NCBI GenBank assembly: GCA_030635865.1
Contig: DAOVYA010000017.1
Coordinates: forward strand, 1 to 13,510
Reading direction: 5' to 3'
Source of the DNA: Gammaproteobacteria bacterium
GTDB lineage: Bacteria; Pseudomonadota; Gammaproteobacteria; UBA9214
DNA: 13,510 bases
How positions within the stretch are numbered: the first letter of the stretch is position 1; every line of letters starts with the position of its first letter. A model generated the notes under the pieces. It saw nothing but the letters and a program-made list of their open reading frames with translations, did not search any database and had not been told where the DNA came from. Below are positions 1-7,981 of this stretch, in pieces. A program made the position numbers and the translations under genes.

Positions 1-1055
1 ACCACGACATGCTGGCGGGCCTCGTCCGGCATCAGGCGCAGGTCTTTGAAAAAGGCCTCGAACAGGGCCGTGATGGTTTGTGCCGCCTTGGTGCTCATGC
101 GGTGTACCCGGTAATGCCGGTAGAGCTTGTTGCGCAAGAAACGTTTTAATTCGAGATTCTTTTCACCCATGGCATCACTAAAGCCGATTAACATCCCGCT
201 GTGATTACGCACTGCATCGAGATCAGCGGGTGCTGCCTGTTTAAGCCTGTCTGTACTGGTCTCGATCAGGTCGATCACCTGGCAGCCAATCAGGCGTCTT
301 ACCACTTCATGTATGGTGCGACGCGGGGGCAGGTCGGGATAGAGGCCAAGGACCGTTTCATGTTGTTCACGGAACAGTTCAATTTCGTTCAGTGCATCCA
401 CATCAATCAGGCCGGAACGCAGGCCATCGTCCACGTCATGACTGTTATAGGCGATTTCATCGGCCAGGTTGGTCAGTTGTGCTTCCAGTGATGGCTGTTG
501 CTTATCAATGAAGCGACGACCCAGTTCACCAAGTTTCCCGGCATTCTTCCTCGAACAGTGTTTAAGGATGCCCTCGCGGGTTTCAAACGTGAGGTTCAGT
601 CCGGAAAATTCTGCGTAGCGGTGTTCAAGTTCATCTACCACACGCAGTGATTGCAGGTTGTGTTCAAAACCACCGTAGTTTTTCATGCAGGCATTCAGGG
701 CATCCTGCCCCGCGTGTCCGAACGGTGTATGACCGAGGTCATGGGCCAGTGCAATACCCTCGGTCAGGTCTTCATTGAGTTGCATGGCGCGCGCAATTGA
801 ACGGGCGACCTGGGCGACCTCGATGGAGTGTGTCAGCCGGGTCCGGAACAGGTCACCCTCGTGATTTACGAATACCTGTGTCTTGTATTCCAGCCGCCGG
901 AAAGCAGCTGAATGAATGATGCGGTCCCGGTCACGCTGGAATTCGGTCCGGTAGGACGGCGCAGGCTCGGAATATTGACGGCCCTTTGAACAGCTTTCAG
1001 TAACGGCGTATGGCGCAAGCGCAGTGTTGTGCAGTTTCGTAGATACGTCGTTCAT
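1..1055 (-). CDS. dgt: dGTPase-like HD-domain triphosphohydrolase, 3' end cut by window edge
   Basis: Predicted deoxyguanosinetriphosphate triphosphohydrolase-like protein, an HD-superfamily metal enzyme that removes triphosphate from dNTPs in the cytoplasm. I translated it by hand: ATG at 1055, open for 351 codons to the window edge with no stop. The metal-binding HD set is visible: H76 in RTRLTHS, H105-D106 in the [10 protein letters not shown] stretch, and D199 in [11 protein letters not shown]. The N-terminal [20 protein letters not shown] block is also typical of the family. Family members are usually about 370-400 residues, so roughly the last 20-50 should lie left of the window. The aroB stop is in the same frame (TGA GCA GTA ATG), so no earlier start is possible; the Shine-Dalgarno is weak and translation may be coupled to aroB. 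Substrate preference cannot be read from sequence; the single-domain form fits the dGTPase-like type 2 subfamily. Confidence 0.93.
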   Translation of the reverse strand, partial: MNDVSTKLHNTALAPYAVTESCSKGRQYSEPAPSYRTEFQRDRDRIIHSAAFRRLEYKTQVFVNHEGDLFRTRLTHSIEVAQVARSIARAMQLNEDLTEGIALAHDLGHTPFGHAGQDALNACMKNYGGFEHNLQSLRVVDELEHRYAEFSGLNLTFETREGILKHCSRKNAGKLGELGRRFIDKQQPSLEAQLTNLADEIAYNSHDVDDGLRSGLIDVDALNEIELFREQHETVLGLYPDLPPRRTIHEVVRRLIGCQVIDLIETSTDRLKQAAPADLDAVRNHSGMLIGFSDAMGEKNLELKRFLRNKLYRHYRVHRMSTKAAQTITALFEAFFKDLRLMPDEARQHVV

Positions 1056-1061
1056 TACTGC

Positions 1062-2135
1062 TCAGGCAGCCGCCAGGGTCTTGTCCAGCAGGTCGGCATC
1101 AAAATCGCTGCTCAGAAAGGCGTCACCAACGGCCCTTAGCAAAACCAGGCGCAAACCACCGTCGACTACCTTTTTATCGACCGCCATGAGTTCCAGAAAG
1201 CGTGCTGCATCCATTTCATCCGGCGGGCAGGTTGGCAGGCTCGCCTGTTGCAGCAGTTTCTCGGTACGCGTAACGGCTTCGTCCGACAGCCAGCCGTGCC
1301 GTGCCGACAGGTCGGCGGCCATGAGCATGCCTGTTGCTACCGCTTCGCCATGCAGCCAGGCGCCGTAACCGGTACCGGTTTCTATGGCATGTCCGAAGGT
1401 ATGGCCGAAATTCAGCAGGGCACGTTGGCCACTTTCACGCTCGTCCGCAGCGACAATTTCCGCCTTCAGTGCGCAGGACCGTTCTATGGCCCAGGCAAGG
1501 GCCTGCTTGTCACGAGCCTTCAGCAAGCCGATGTTTTTTTCCAGCCAGTCAAAGAATGCGGCGTCACGTATAAGACCATATTTGATCACCTCAGCCAGCC
1601 CTGCGGCCAGTTGCCGGTCATCGAGTGTGTCGAGAGTGTTGGTATCAATCAGTACGCAGCCGGGCTGGTGAAATGCGCCGATCATGTTTTTACCCTGCGG
1701 GTGATTGACGCCGGTTTTGCCGCCTACCGAGGAATCCACTTGCGCCAGCAGGGTGGTCGGAATCTGCAGGAAGGCGACCCCGCGCTGATAGCTGGCTGCC
1801 GCGAAGCCCGTTATGTCACCGACGACACCGCCACCCAGTGCAACCAGTGTGCATCCCCGGTTGAATTTGTTTTCCAGTAATGCGTTGAATATCAGGTTCA
1901 GCGTGTCTAGGTTCTTGTACTGCTCGCCGTCTGGCAGGATAACGGTTGCCAGTTCAAAGGCGCTGAAGATTTCGCGTACTTTATCCAGGTATAACGGGGC
2001 GATGGTTTCGTTGGTCACCACCATGACCTGCCGGCCATGCACATGTTTTGTCAGCAGTGCCTGCTCGTCCAGTAGGCCGTGTCCGATAAAGATCGGATAA
2101 CTGCGTTCACCAAGTTCAACGGTTAGAGTCTTCAT
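1062..2135 (-). CDS. aroB: 3-dehydroquinate synthase
   Basis: Converts DAHP (3-deoxy-D-arabino-heptulosonate 7-phosphate) to 3-dehydroquinate, the second step of the shikimate pathway, using NAD and a divalent metal in the cytoplasm. The 357-residue product matches the usual bacterial length. Visible landmarks are the glycine-rich NAD-contacting [11 protein letters not shown] (about residues 101-111), [20 protein letters not shown] (125-144), and the metal ligands E182 (LAEVIKYG), H245 (NFGHTFGH) and H262 (LHGEAV). The reading frame is open 11 codons further, to ATG 2168, but I chose ATG 2135: the family N-terminus begins at [15 protein letters not shown], and a CAGGG lies just upstream, although only 3-4 nt from the ATG, which is short. 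It lies 60 nt downstream of aroK and its stop is 6 nt before dgt, so it is almost certainly co-transcribed with both. Confidence 0.96.
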   Translation of the reverse strand: MKTLTVELGERSYPIFIGHGLLDEQALLTKHVHGRQVMVVTNETIAPLYLDKVREIFSAFELATVILPDGEQYKNLDTLNLIFNALLENKFNRGCTLVALGGGVVGDITGFAAASYQRGVAFLQIPTTLLAQVDSSVGGKTGVNHPQGKNMIGAFHQPGCVLIDTNTLDTLDDRQLAAGLAEVIKYGLIRDAAFFDWLEKNIGLLKARDKQALAWAIERSCALKAEIVAADERESGQRALLNFGHTFGHAIETGTGYGAWLHGEAVATGMLMAADLSARHGWLSDEAVTRTEKLLQQASLPTCPPDEMDAARFLELMAVDKKVVDGGLRLVLLRAVGDAFLSSDFDADLLDKTLAAA

Positions 2136-2195
2136 TAGCCCTGATATGCACATGTATTGAAACAGCATATCGAAAAAACATGTCTGAGAGCAAAA

Positions 2196-2723
2196 TTAAT
2201 CAGGGGTTTCCTGGCTCAGTAACTGGATAATTTTCCTGACGACATCCCGGACACGCATGCCGTCCGTCTCGATAACAAGGTCGGCGATTTCCCGGTACAG
2301 AGGGTCGCGTACAGCCAGCAGTTCCTCCAGGGTTGTGCGCGGGTCCCGGGTTTGCAGTAACGGCCGGTTACGATCACGGGCCGTACGTGAGAGCTGCTGA
2401 TCGACTGAGGTATGCAGGTAGATGACCTTGCCGCGGTTGCCAAGCCGCTCGCGATTTTCCGGATCCAGTATGGCGCCACCGCCGGTTGCCAGCACGATAT
2501 CCGGTAAACGGGTGAGCGCATCAATGACTTCTGATTCACGCTTGCGAAAACCGGCTTCACCTTCAAGGTCAAATATCAACGGGATATCCACGCCGGTGCG
2601 CAGTTCGATTTCATGGTCGCTGTCATGGAATGACATCGACAACTGTTTTGCCAGTTGTCGGCCAATGGTGGATTTGCCGGCTCCCATGGGACCCGTTAGA
2701 AAGATACTGCCCGGCGTTTTCAT
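2196..2723 (-). CDS. aroK: Shikimate kinase
   Basis: Phosphorylates shikimate at the 3-hydroxyl with ATP, the fifth step of chorismate synthesis; a cytoplasmic NMP-kinase-fold enzyme. The 175-residue length is normal. Walker A is GPMGAGKST (11-19). Shikimate-binding residues are D34/D36 in HDSDHEIE, R60 in GFRKRE and GGG 81-83. The lid arginine lies in RDRNRPLL (R120 region) and another conserved arginine is R138. ATG 2723 is the only usable start: the frame upstream reaches a TAG with no ATG, GTG or TTG between, and Walker A begins at residue 11 as in other AroK. No Shine-Dalgarno precedes it, and the ATG sits in the loop of a perfect 9-bp hairpin (annotated separately), which is odd. The gap to pilQ is 44 nt. 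AroK rather than AroL is inferred from the aroK-aroB pairing. Confidence 0.96.
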   Translation of the reverse strand: MKTPGSIFLTGPMGAGKSTIGRQLAKQLSMSFHDSDHEIELRTGVDIPLIFDLEGEAGFRKRESEVIDALTRLPDIVLATGGGAILDPENRERLGNRGKVIYLHTSVDQQLSRTARDRNRPLLQTRDPRTTLEELLAVRDPLYREIADLVIETDGMRVRDVVRKIIQLLSQETPD

Positions 2724-2732
2724 GCCGGGCAG
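2707..2732 (-). promoter_or_regulatory. Perfect hairpin enclosing the aroK start codon
   Basis: In the mRNA sense, CTGCCCGGC (2732-2724), loop ATGAAAAC (2723-2716), GCCGGGCAG (2715-2707). The arms are exactly complementary over 9 bp, eight of them G-C, and the first three loop bases are the aroK ATG. No purine-rich Shine-Dalgarno is visible in the 44 nt after the pilQ stop, and no U-run follows the 3' arm, so it does not look like a simple intrinsic terminator. The structure is seen in the sequence; a role in translational control or in reducing pilQ to aroK read-through is inference. Confidence 0.55.
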
Positions 2733-2767
2733 GTATGCCAGATTATGGCGCTACTGGCAAGTATTAC

Positions 2768-4918
2768 CTAGATATTGATATCTTCCCTGACGATCTTCGG
2801 TGTGATAAAGATCAGCAGTTCGGACCTTTCATCAACATTCAGTCTCTTGTTGAACATCCAGTCAACCAGTGGCAATTCACCGAAGAAAGGTACGCGATCA
2901 ATTTGCTCTCCCTTATCTTGCTCGTAGATACCGCCCAGCACCAGGGTTTCGCCATTATCGACGAGAACCTGGGTGGATATCTCCTGGGTATCGATGCTCG
3001 GGACGCCAAGGAAGATATCACCGACATCGTCCTTGTTAATCTGCAGGTCCATGATAATGCGGTCATCCGGTGTAATTTGCGGTGTGACTCGCAGGGCCAG
3101 TACCGCTTCCTTGAACGATACACTGGTGGCGCCACTGGAGGAGGCTTCCTGGTAAGGGATTTCCGTGCCTGACTTGATGTAGGCCGCTTTTTGATTGGAT
3201 GTGAGTACCCGCGGGCTGGAAATGATCTCACCGTGGCCTTCGGCTTCCATGGCGGTCAATTCCATCTGCAGGAAGTGGCTGCCAAGCCTGCCGATTGCGA
3301 GGCCTATCGAACTCGTAGCACCAATGACCGGCAGATCAACCATCAGGCCCTCGGCCCCGCTGCCTGCCGGGGACTCAAAGCCTGTAATCGGGTTGACGAT
3401 GAGATCGCCAGGGGCCTTGCCGCCTACTACCAGCTGGTGATCACCATCGAAGCGGGTCCTTTTACTGACCCCGAACGTGACACCCAGGTCCCTGGAAAAA
3501 TCATTATTGGCAAGAACGATCCTGGACTCGATCAATACCTGTCGAACAGGTATATCCAGTGTCGCAACCAGGTTGCGGATTTCTGCCAGTTTTGACGCCG
3601 TGTCCTGTACTAACAGGGTATTGGTACGTTCATCAATGGTGGCCTTGCCCCGCGTTGACAGCAGGGTGGTCTCCTCACTCTTCAAAAGGGCTGCGATATC
3701 CGAGGCCTTGGCATAGTTGATCTGGACGAATTCGGAATAGAGCGGTTCGAGTTCCTCAATTTGCTTCTGCGATTCAAGTTCCAGTTTTTCACGTGCAGCG
3801 ATTTCCTCGCTGGGAGCAATCAGCATGACGTTACCGGTTTGACGCATGGCCAGACCCTTGGTCTTCAGGATGATGTCAAGCGCCTGGTCCCATGGAACAT
3901 TCTTCAGGCGTAGAGTCAGGCTACCGCCGACAGTATCGCTGACCACAATATTGATGCCGGTGAAATCGGCGATCAGCTGCAATACCGAACGGACCTCGAT
4001 GTCCTGGAAATTCAGCGAGAGTCTCTCTCCAAGGTAACCGAACTCGTCTTTCTTGATGTCTTCAGCTTCTTTCTCGGTGAGTGCGCGGACTTCGATCGTG
4101 AACTGGTCATCCGACTGGTAGGCAATGTATTCGTATTTACCCAGGGGTGAAATCACCATGTGTACGTTTTCGCCCCTGGCATAGGCGTCGATTGTTTTTA
4201 CCGGCGTGGCGAAATCGAGCACATCCAGGCGTCTTGCCATCTCCTGTGGCAACTGTGTGCGGTAGAAATCCACGACAACCTTGCCATCCTGCTGCTGCAT
4301 ATCGACCGGGATGGAAGGATCGGACAGTGTAACAATGATGCGGCCTTCGCCCTTTTCACCGCGGCGAAAATCAATATTCTTGATGTTCCCGCGGGTAGTG
4401 CCCAGTGCAGCGGCGGCCGTGGCCTTGGCCACGGACAATTCGCTGCCGGCGCTTTGTACAGTGAGGATTACCTTGTTGCCTTCGGCGTGGGCTTCATAGG
4501 GGACCATGTCAATCAGGTTAACAACAACCCGGGTACGTCCCTTTGCTTCAACAACAGCCAGGCTTTCTGCCATACCAATACCAATCGTGTGCCTGCGTTG
4601 GGACAGGCCACTGGTTGTATTCGGGAAATCCAGTGCAATGCGGGCCGGGTTATCAATGGTGAAACTGATTGGTGCGGGAGCAGGTTTGCTCATGGTCAGT
4701 GTAATGACAGCCTTGTTACCTGGCAGGCTTTCAAAATCAACAGACTGGATTGAATTACTCCCGGCCGGGTCTGCCGCCTGTACAGAAATATACCCACTGG
4801 CCAACAGCAGCGCACTTGCGAAGAGCAGACGTTGTAATATATTGCAACGCAGGTGCTTGATGACCCGTAACAACAAAATGTCGTTTGCCGGTGTGCGATG
4901 AGTTGTGTTTCCGTTCAT
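2768..4918 (-). CDS. pilQ: Type IV pilus outer-membrane secretin PilQ
   Basis: Forms the outer-membrane ring through which the type IV pilus exits. Numbered from the more upstream ATG at 4924, the product has: signal peptide with hydrophobic core about 32-48 and likely cleavage after VQA (50); two AMIN peptidoglycan-binding domains (about 58-158 and 180-280); an STN/N0 domain (about 300-372, including LSLNFQDIEVRSVLQLIADF); a secretin N1 domain (about 396-460); and the secretin barrel (about 530-714), ending in ELLIFITPKIV. The usual 'LGDIPVLGNLF'-like stretch reads FGELPLVDWMF, a mild divergence. Two ATGs compete, 4924 and 4918. An AGGGG motif lies 1 nt from the first but 7 nt from the second, so I prefer 4918 (716 residues). 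It is 18 nt downstream of pilP and last of the pil genes in the operon. PilP is the expected periplasmic partner. Confidence 0.97.
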   Translation of the reverse strand: MNGNTTHRTPANDILLLRVIKHLRCNILQRLLFASALLLASGYISVQAADPAGSNSIQSVDFESLPGNKAVITLTMSKPAPAPISFTIDNPARIALDFPNTTSGLSQRRHTIGIGMAESLAVVEAKGRTRVVVNLIDMVPYEAHAEGNKVILTVQSAGSELSVAKATAAAALGTTRGNIKNIDFRRGEKGEGRIIVTLSDPSIPVDMQQQDGKVVVDFYRTQLPQEMARRLDVLDFATPVKTIDAYARGENVHMVISPLGKYEYIAYQSDDQFTIEVRALTEKEAEDIKKDEFGYLGERLSLNFQDIEVRSVLQLIADFTGINIVVSDTVGGSLTLRLKNVPWDQALDIILKTKGLAMRQTGNVMLIAPSEEIAAREKLELESQKQIEELEPLYSEFVQINYAKASDIAALLKSEETTLLSTRGKATIDERTNTLLVQDTASKLAEIRNLVATLDIPVRQVLIESRIVLANNDFSRDLGVTFGVSKRTRFDGDHQLVVGGKAPGDLIVNPITGFESPAGSGAEGLMVDLPVIGATSSIGLAIGRLGSHFLQMELTAMEAEGHGEIISSPRVLTSNQKAAYIKSGTEIPYQEASSSGATSVSFKEAVLALRVTPQITPDDRIIMDLQINKDDVGDIFLGVPSIDTQEISTQVLVDNGETLVLGGIYEQDKGEQIDRVPFFGELPLVDWMFNKRLNVDERSELLIFITPKIVREDINI
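4417..4434. repeat. Perfect 8-bp inverted repeat inside pilQ
   Basis: CCGTGGCC-TT-GGCCACGG lies in the pilQ sequence encoding the alanine-rich linker between the two AMIN domains (SVAKATAAAA). The arms are fully complementary with a 2-nt centre. It may be incidental to Ala/Thr codon use in the linker; no function is assigned. Confidence 0.5.
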
Positions 4919-4925
4919 TGCCATA

Positions 4926-4930
4926 CCCCT
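4926..4930 (-). promoter_or_regulatory. pilQ ribosome binding site
   Basis: AGGGG in the mRNA sense, between the pilP stop and pilQ. Spacing is 1 nt to ATG 4924 and 7 nt to ATG 4918, so it supports the second ATG as the true pilQ start. Confidence 0.6.
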
Positions 4931-4936
4931 GTGGGA

Positions 4937-5479
4937 TTATTCGCTGATTGCAATCGAGGCCTGGCGTTCCACCCAGCCCCCGATGCCATCCGGAACGATT
5001 TCAGTAAGTTCAACTTTATATTCTGTGATACGGAAAATTTTACCGTAATTCTGACCGGCAAAATTGCCTGGCTGTACGCGGTGTATGGTGCCGTCCGTAT
5101 CATTGATTAGTGCCCAGGTCTCGTCATACTGCTCCAGTGTTCCAACCATTCTCAGGCTGTCGAGCGTGAATTCCTCGAGCGGTTCTGTTGGCCTGTCAAA
5201 ATCAGGCGTGATGCCGCTGCCCGATGCCTGCATGGTTGCGGCGCGTGGCTGAGAAAAAGTGGGTTCGGTAAACGGGTCACGCAAATCGGTTGCCTGGTAG
5301 GAAAAGGACTCATAGGGTTCGAATTCCGGCAGTGGTTCAATGTTTGTTTTTTGCTGGCTTTTTACTCCTTCCACGTAGAGTTCCAGGTCAGTAGTCGATT
5401 CGCTGGCACAGGCAAGCAGCAACCCGGATGCTGAAATAATACAAAACCATTGTATAAATAGTTGGTAAGCCCTGATCAT
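4937..5479 (-). CDS. pilP: Type IV pilus assembly lipoprotein PilP
   Basis: Inner-membrane-anchored lipoprotein that links the PilN/PilO heterodimer to the PilQ secretin across the periplasm. The 180-residue product has a short hydrophobic signal and a clear lipobox LLAC with the lipidated cysteine at C24. A low-complexity, proline- and acid-rich linker follows (about 25-100), containing the RDPF motif (67-70) typical of PilP. The C-terminal beta-sandwich homology region (about 101-179) includes LEEFTLDSLRMVG and PGNFAGQNYGKI. Its ATG overlaps the pilO stop (ATGA), and GAGG lies 7 nt upstream inside pilO, so translation is probably coupled. Identification rests on both sequence features and position between pilO and pilQ. 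Confidence 0.95.
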   Translation of the reverse strand: MIRAYQLFIQWFCIISASGLLLACASESTTDLELYVEGVKSQQKTNIEPLPEFEPYESFSYQATDLRDPFTEPTFSQPRAATMQASGSGITPDFDRPTEPLEEFTLDSLRMVGTLEQYDETWALINDTDGTIHRVQPGNFAGQNYGKIFRITEYKVELTEIVPDGIGGWVERQASIAISE

Positions 5480-6087
5480 TGTTCAGCCTCATTCAACTCT
5501 TCGATTTCGTCCTCTTCGAGGTAGCGATAGGTCTTGGCAGTAAGATCCATGGCCAGCAATGCTTTTTTACCATCCAGGCGGGTGATATGTATATCGTGCA
5601 GGGTAACGATACGTGGCAGGGCCGCAACGCCACTTACAAAGTTTCCGAACTCGTGGTACTCACCAATTACGCGAATGCTGATAGGTAGTTCAGCATAGAA
5701 TTCTTTTGGATTTTCATCCTGCGGCTTGAATAACTCAAACTCCAGCCCGCTGGCAAGGCCGGTCTGTGAAATATCAACCAGCAGTTCGGCTACTTCCGTT
5801 TTATTTGGCAGTTGGCGCAGCATGGCACCAAAAGATTCACGCATGTCTTCCAGTTGCTGCTCATAGACTTCCAGGTTGGTAGCCTGCTGTGCCTTTTTCT
5901 CGAAGATAACTTTCAGGTCTGTCTCCTGTTGTTCTGTTTTATCCAGTTCCAGCAGTTGATCCTTGGTGTGAAACCAATAGCCGAGAAATATGATGCTACT
6001 CATCATGAACAGGATAATGACCGCCCGCGCAGCAGCCGGCCAGCGTGCGATATTCGTCAGGTCAAGATCTTCCAGGGCCAGGTTCAC
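5476..6087 (-). CDS. pilO: Type IV pilus inner-membrane protein PilO
   Basis: Bitopic inner-membrane protein that pairs with PilN to form the alignment subcomplex of type IV pili. The 203-residue product has a short cytoplasmic N-terminus, one transmembrane helix (about 21-38), a periplasmic coiled coil rich in E, Q and K (about 42-88), and a ferredoxin-like core (about 95-190) with AELPISIRVIGEYHEFGNF, which is characteristic of PilO. The C-terminus is strongly acidic (EEDEIEELNEAEQ). The start codon is GTG at 6087, overlapping the pilN stop as GTGA. A good GGAG sits 7 nt upstream inside pilN, and the next Met codons fall within the membrane helix, so GTG is the supported start. It overlaps pilP by 4 nt. 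Confidence 0.95.
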   Translation of the reverse strand: MNLALEDLDLTNIARWPAAARAVIILFMMSSIIFLGYWFHTKDQLLELDKTEQQETDLKVIFEKKAQQATNLEVYEQQLEDMRESFGAMLRQLPNKTEVAELLVDISQTGLASGLEFELFKPQDENPKEFYAELPISIRVIGEYHEFGNFVSGVAALPRIVTLHDIHITRLDGKKALLAMDLTAKTYRYLEEDEIEELNEAEQ

Positions 6088-6665
6088 TGCTCGTCTCCAC
6101 TGATATCTTCATCATCGGTTGTTTCGCGCGACCTCTGGATTCCTCGCAAAGTAAAATTTGCAATCCGGCGACGGTTGTTTTCGGTTGTCCTGATCAGGTC
6201 AAGGTGTGGATCGGCGAACCATTCTGACGTGTCTATATTGCGCATGTAATCCGAAACGCGTGCATTGGATTGTGCAACCCCTGCCATTTTCAGACCCCTG
6301 TTTTTCTGGGTAAGGGTTTTGAGATAGACACCATCAGGCAGGGACCTGACCAGTTCATCCATAAGGTGTACACTTTCCGGGCGGCTGCTTTGCAGGTCCT
6401 GGATAACATTCATGCGCGCCAGCAGGCCCTGCTTCATTGACTCCAGTTCTTCAATACGCCCGATACGCTTGTTCAGGATATCGATTTCGGCCTGGAGATA
6501 ATCGTTGCGTTGATTCTGGTATTCGATCTTGCCATTTACAACTACGTGAGAGGTAAATACCAGTATTGCTGCGAGGACGGCACTGACTGCGGTCGTAGTG
6601 ACGAATTCCTTTTGCTTCTGTTTGCGCAGTTCTTCGCGCCATGGCAGGAGGTTGATATGTGCCAT
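6084..6665 (-). CDS. pilN: Type IV pilus inner-membrane protein PilN
   Basis: Bitopic inner-membrane protein whose cytoplasmic N-terminus binds PilM and whose periplasmic part pairs with PilO. The conserved PilM-binding motif INLLPWRE is at residues 4-11. A single transmembrane helix spans about 21-43, followed by a coiled coil (about 46-90) and a small periplasmic alpha/beta domain (about 95-176, including SLPDGVYLKTLTQ). The C-terminus is acidic (TTDDEDISGDEQ). The 193-residue length is normal. ATG 6665 begins 1 nt after the pilM stop (TGATATG); GAGGAG lies about 11 nt upstream within pilM, slightly far but usable. Confidence 0.96.
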   Translation of the reverse strand: MAHINLLPWREELRKQKQKEFVTTTAVSAVLAAILVFTSHVVVNGKIEYQNQRNDYLQAEIDILNKRIGRIEELESMKQGLLARMNVIQDLQSSRPESVHLMDELVRSLPDGVYLKTLTQKNRGLKMAGVAQSNARVSDYMRNIDTSEWFADPHLDLIRTTENNRRRIANFTLRGIQRSRETTDDEDISGDEQ

Positions 6666-6666
6666 A

Positions 6667-7752
<1,086 letters not shown>

Positions 7753-7787
7753 TTACCCGTTGTTGGACAACATAGGTAGTTCGGCGC

Positions 7788-7816
7788 ATTAGAGAATATT
7801 GCCAAGTATTTGTCAA
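7788..7816 (-). promoter_or_regulatory. Sigma70-type promoter for pilMNOPQ-aroKB-dgt
   Basis: On the minus strand, -35 TTGACA (7816-7811, six of six consensus), a 17-bp spacer, and -10 TCTAAT (7793-7788, five of six). The start of transcription would be near 7781, giving a leader of about 44 nt before the pilM GTG. The leader contains a small TGTTG-TC-CAACA inverted repeat (7761-7772). No sigma54 (GGC-N10-TGC-like) element was recognised here. The elements are seen in the sequence; the activity is inferred. Confidence 0.75.
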
Positions 7817-7880
7817 CTAATGCGTAATGTATGTCAGATGTTATGGTATAGGTTATCGGTCAGGTGTCTTAATGGTTGAG

Positions 7881-7903
7881 AAAAATTTGGGAAAAAATTT
7901 CCC
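7881..7903. promoter_or_regulatory. A/T-tract with inverted repeat in the divergent intergenic region
   Basis: The plus strand carries AAAAATTT followed by GGGAAA-AAA-TTTCCC, a 6-bp inverted repeat with a 3-bp spacer (7889-7903). It lies directly upstream of the candidate ponA -35 box, where an UP element or operator would be expected, and about 65 bp upstream of the pilM -35. It could be an UP element, a bent-DNA site or a repressor operator. The symmetry is seen in the sequence; the role is a guess. Confidence 0.35.
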
Positions 7904-7904
7904 C

Positions 7905-7932
7905 TTGCAAACACACACGGCATTTATATTAC
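7905..7932 (+). promoter_or_regulatory. Candidate ponA promoter (weak)
   Basis: TTGCAA (7905-7910, four of six to the -35 consensus), a 16-bp spacer, and TATTAC (7927-7932, four of six to the -10). A poly-A/T stretch lies immediately upstream. Transcription would begin near 7939, about 43 nt before the ponA ATG. The matches are modest; an extended -10-like TGGTATAGG near 7843-7851 is an alternative. Confidence 0.3.
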
Positions 7933-7981
7933 GTATACCCGAACCATTCTTTGAACTTGATCACAGGTTACAGCTGCTGAC

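Noticed and set aside
1248..1880. 210-codon open frame on the plus strand
   Set aside because: It is antisense to aroB, which has full-length motifs. Long shadow frames are expected at this base composition.
2136..2168. 11-codon N-terminal extension of aroB from ATG 2168
   Set aside because: The added residues ([11 protein letters not shown]) do not resemble AroB N-termini and no ribosome site precedes that ATG; the family start matches ATG 2135.
2630..3172. 180-codon open frame on the plus strand
   Set aside because: It runs antisense across the aroK start and the pilQ end, with no recognisable protein features.
4160..4753. 197-codon open frame on the plus strand
   Set aside because: Antisense shadow of the pilQ AMIN region; its translation shows no domain signature.
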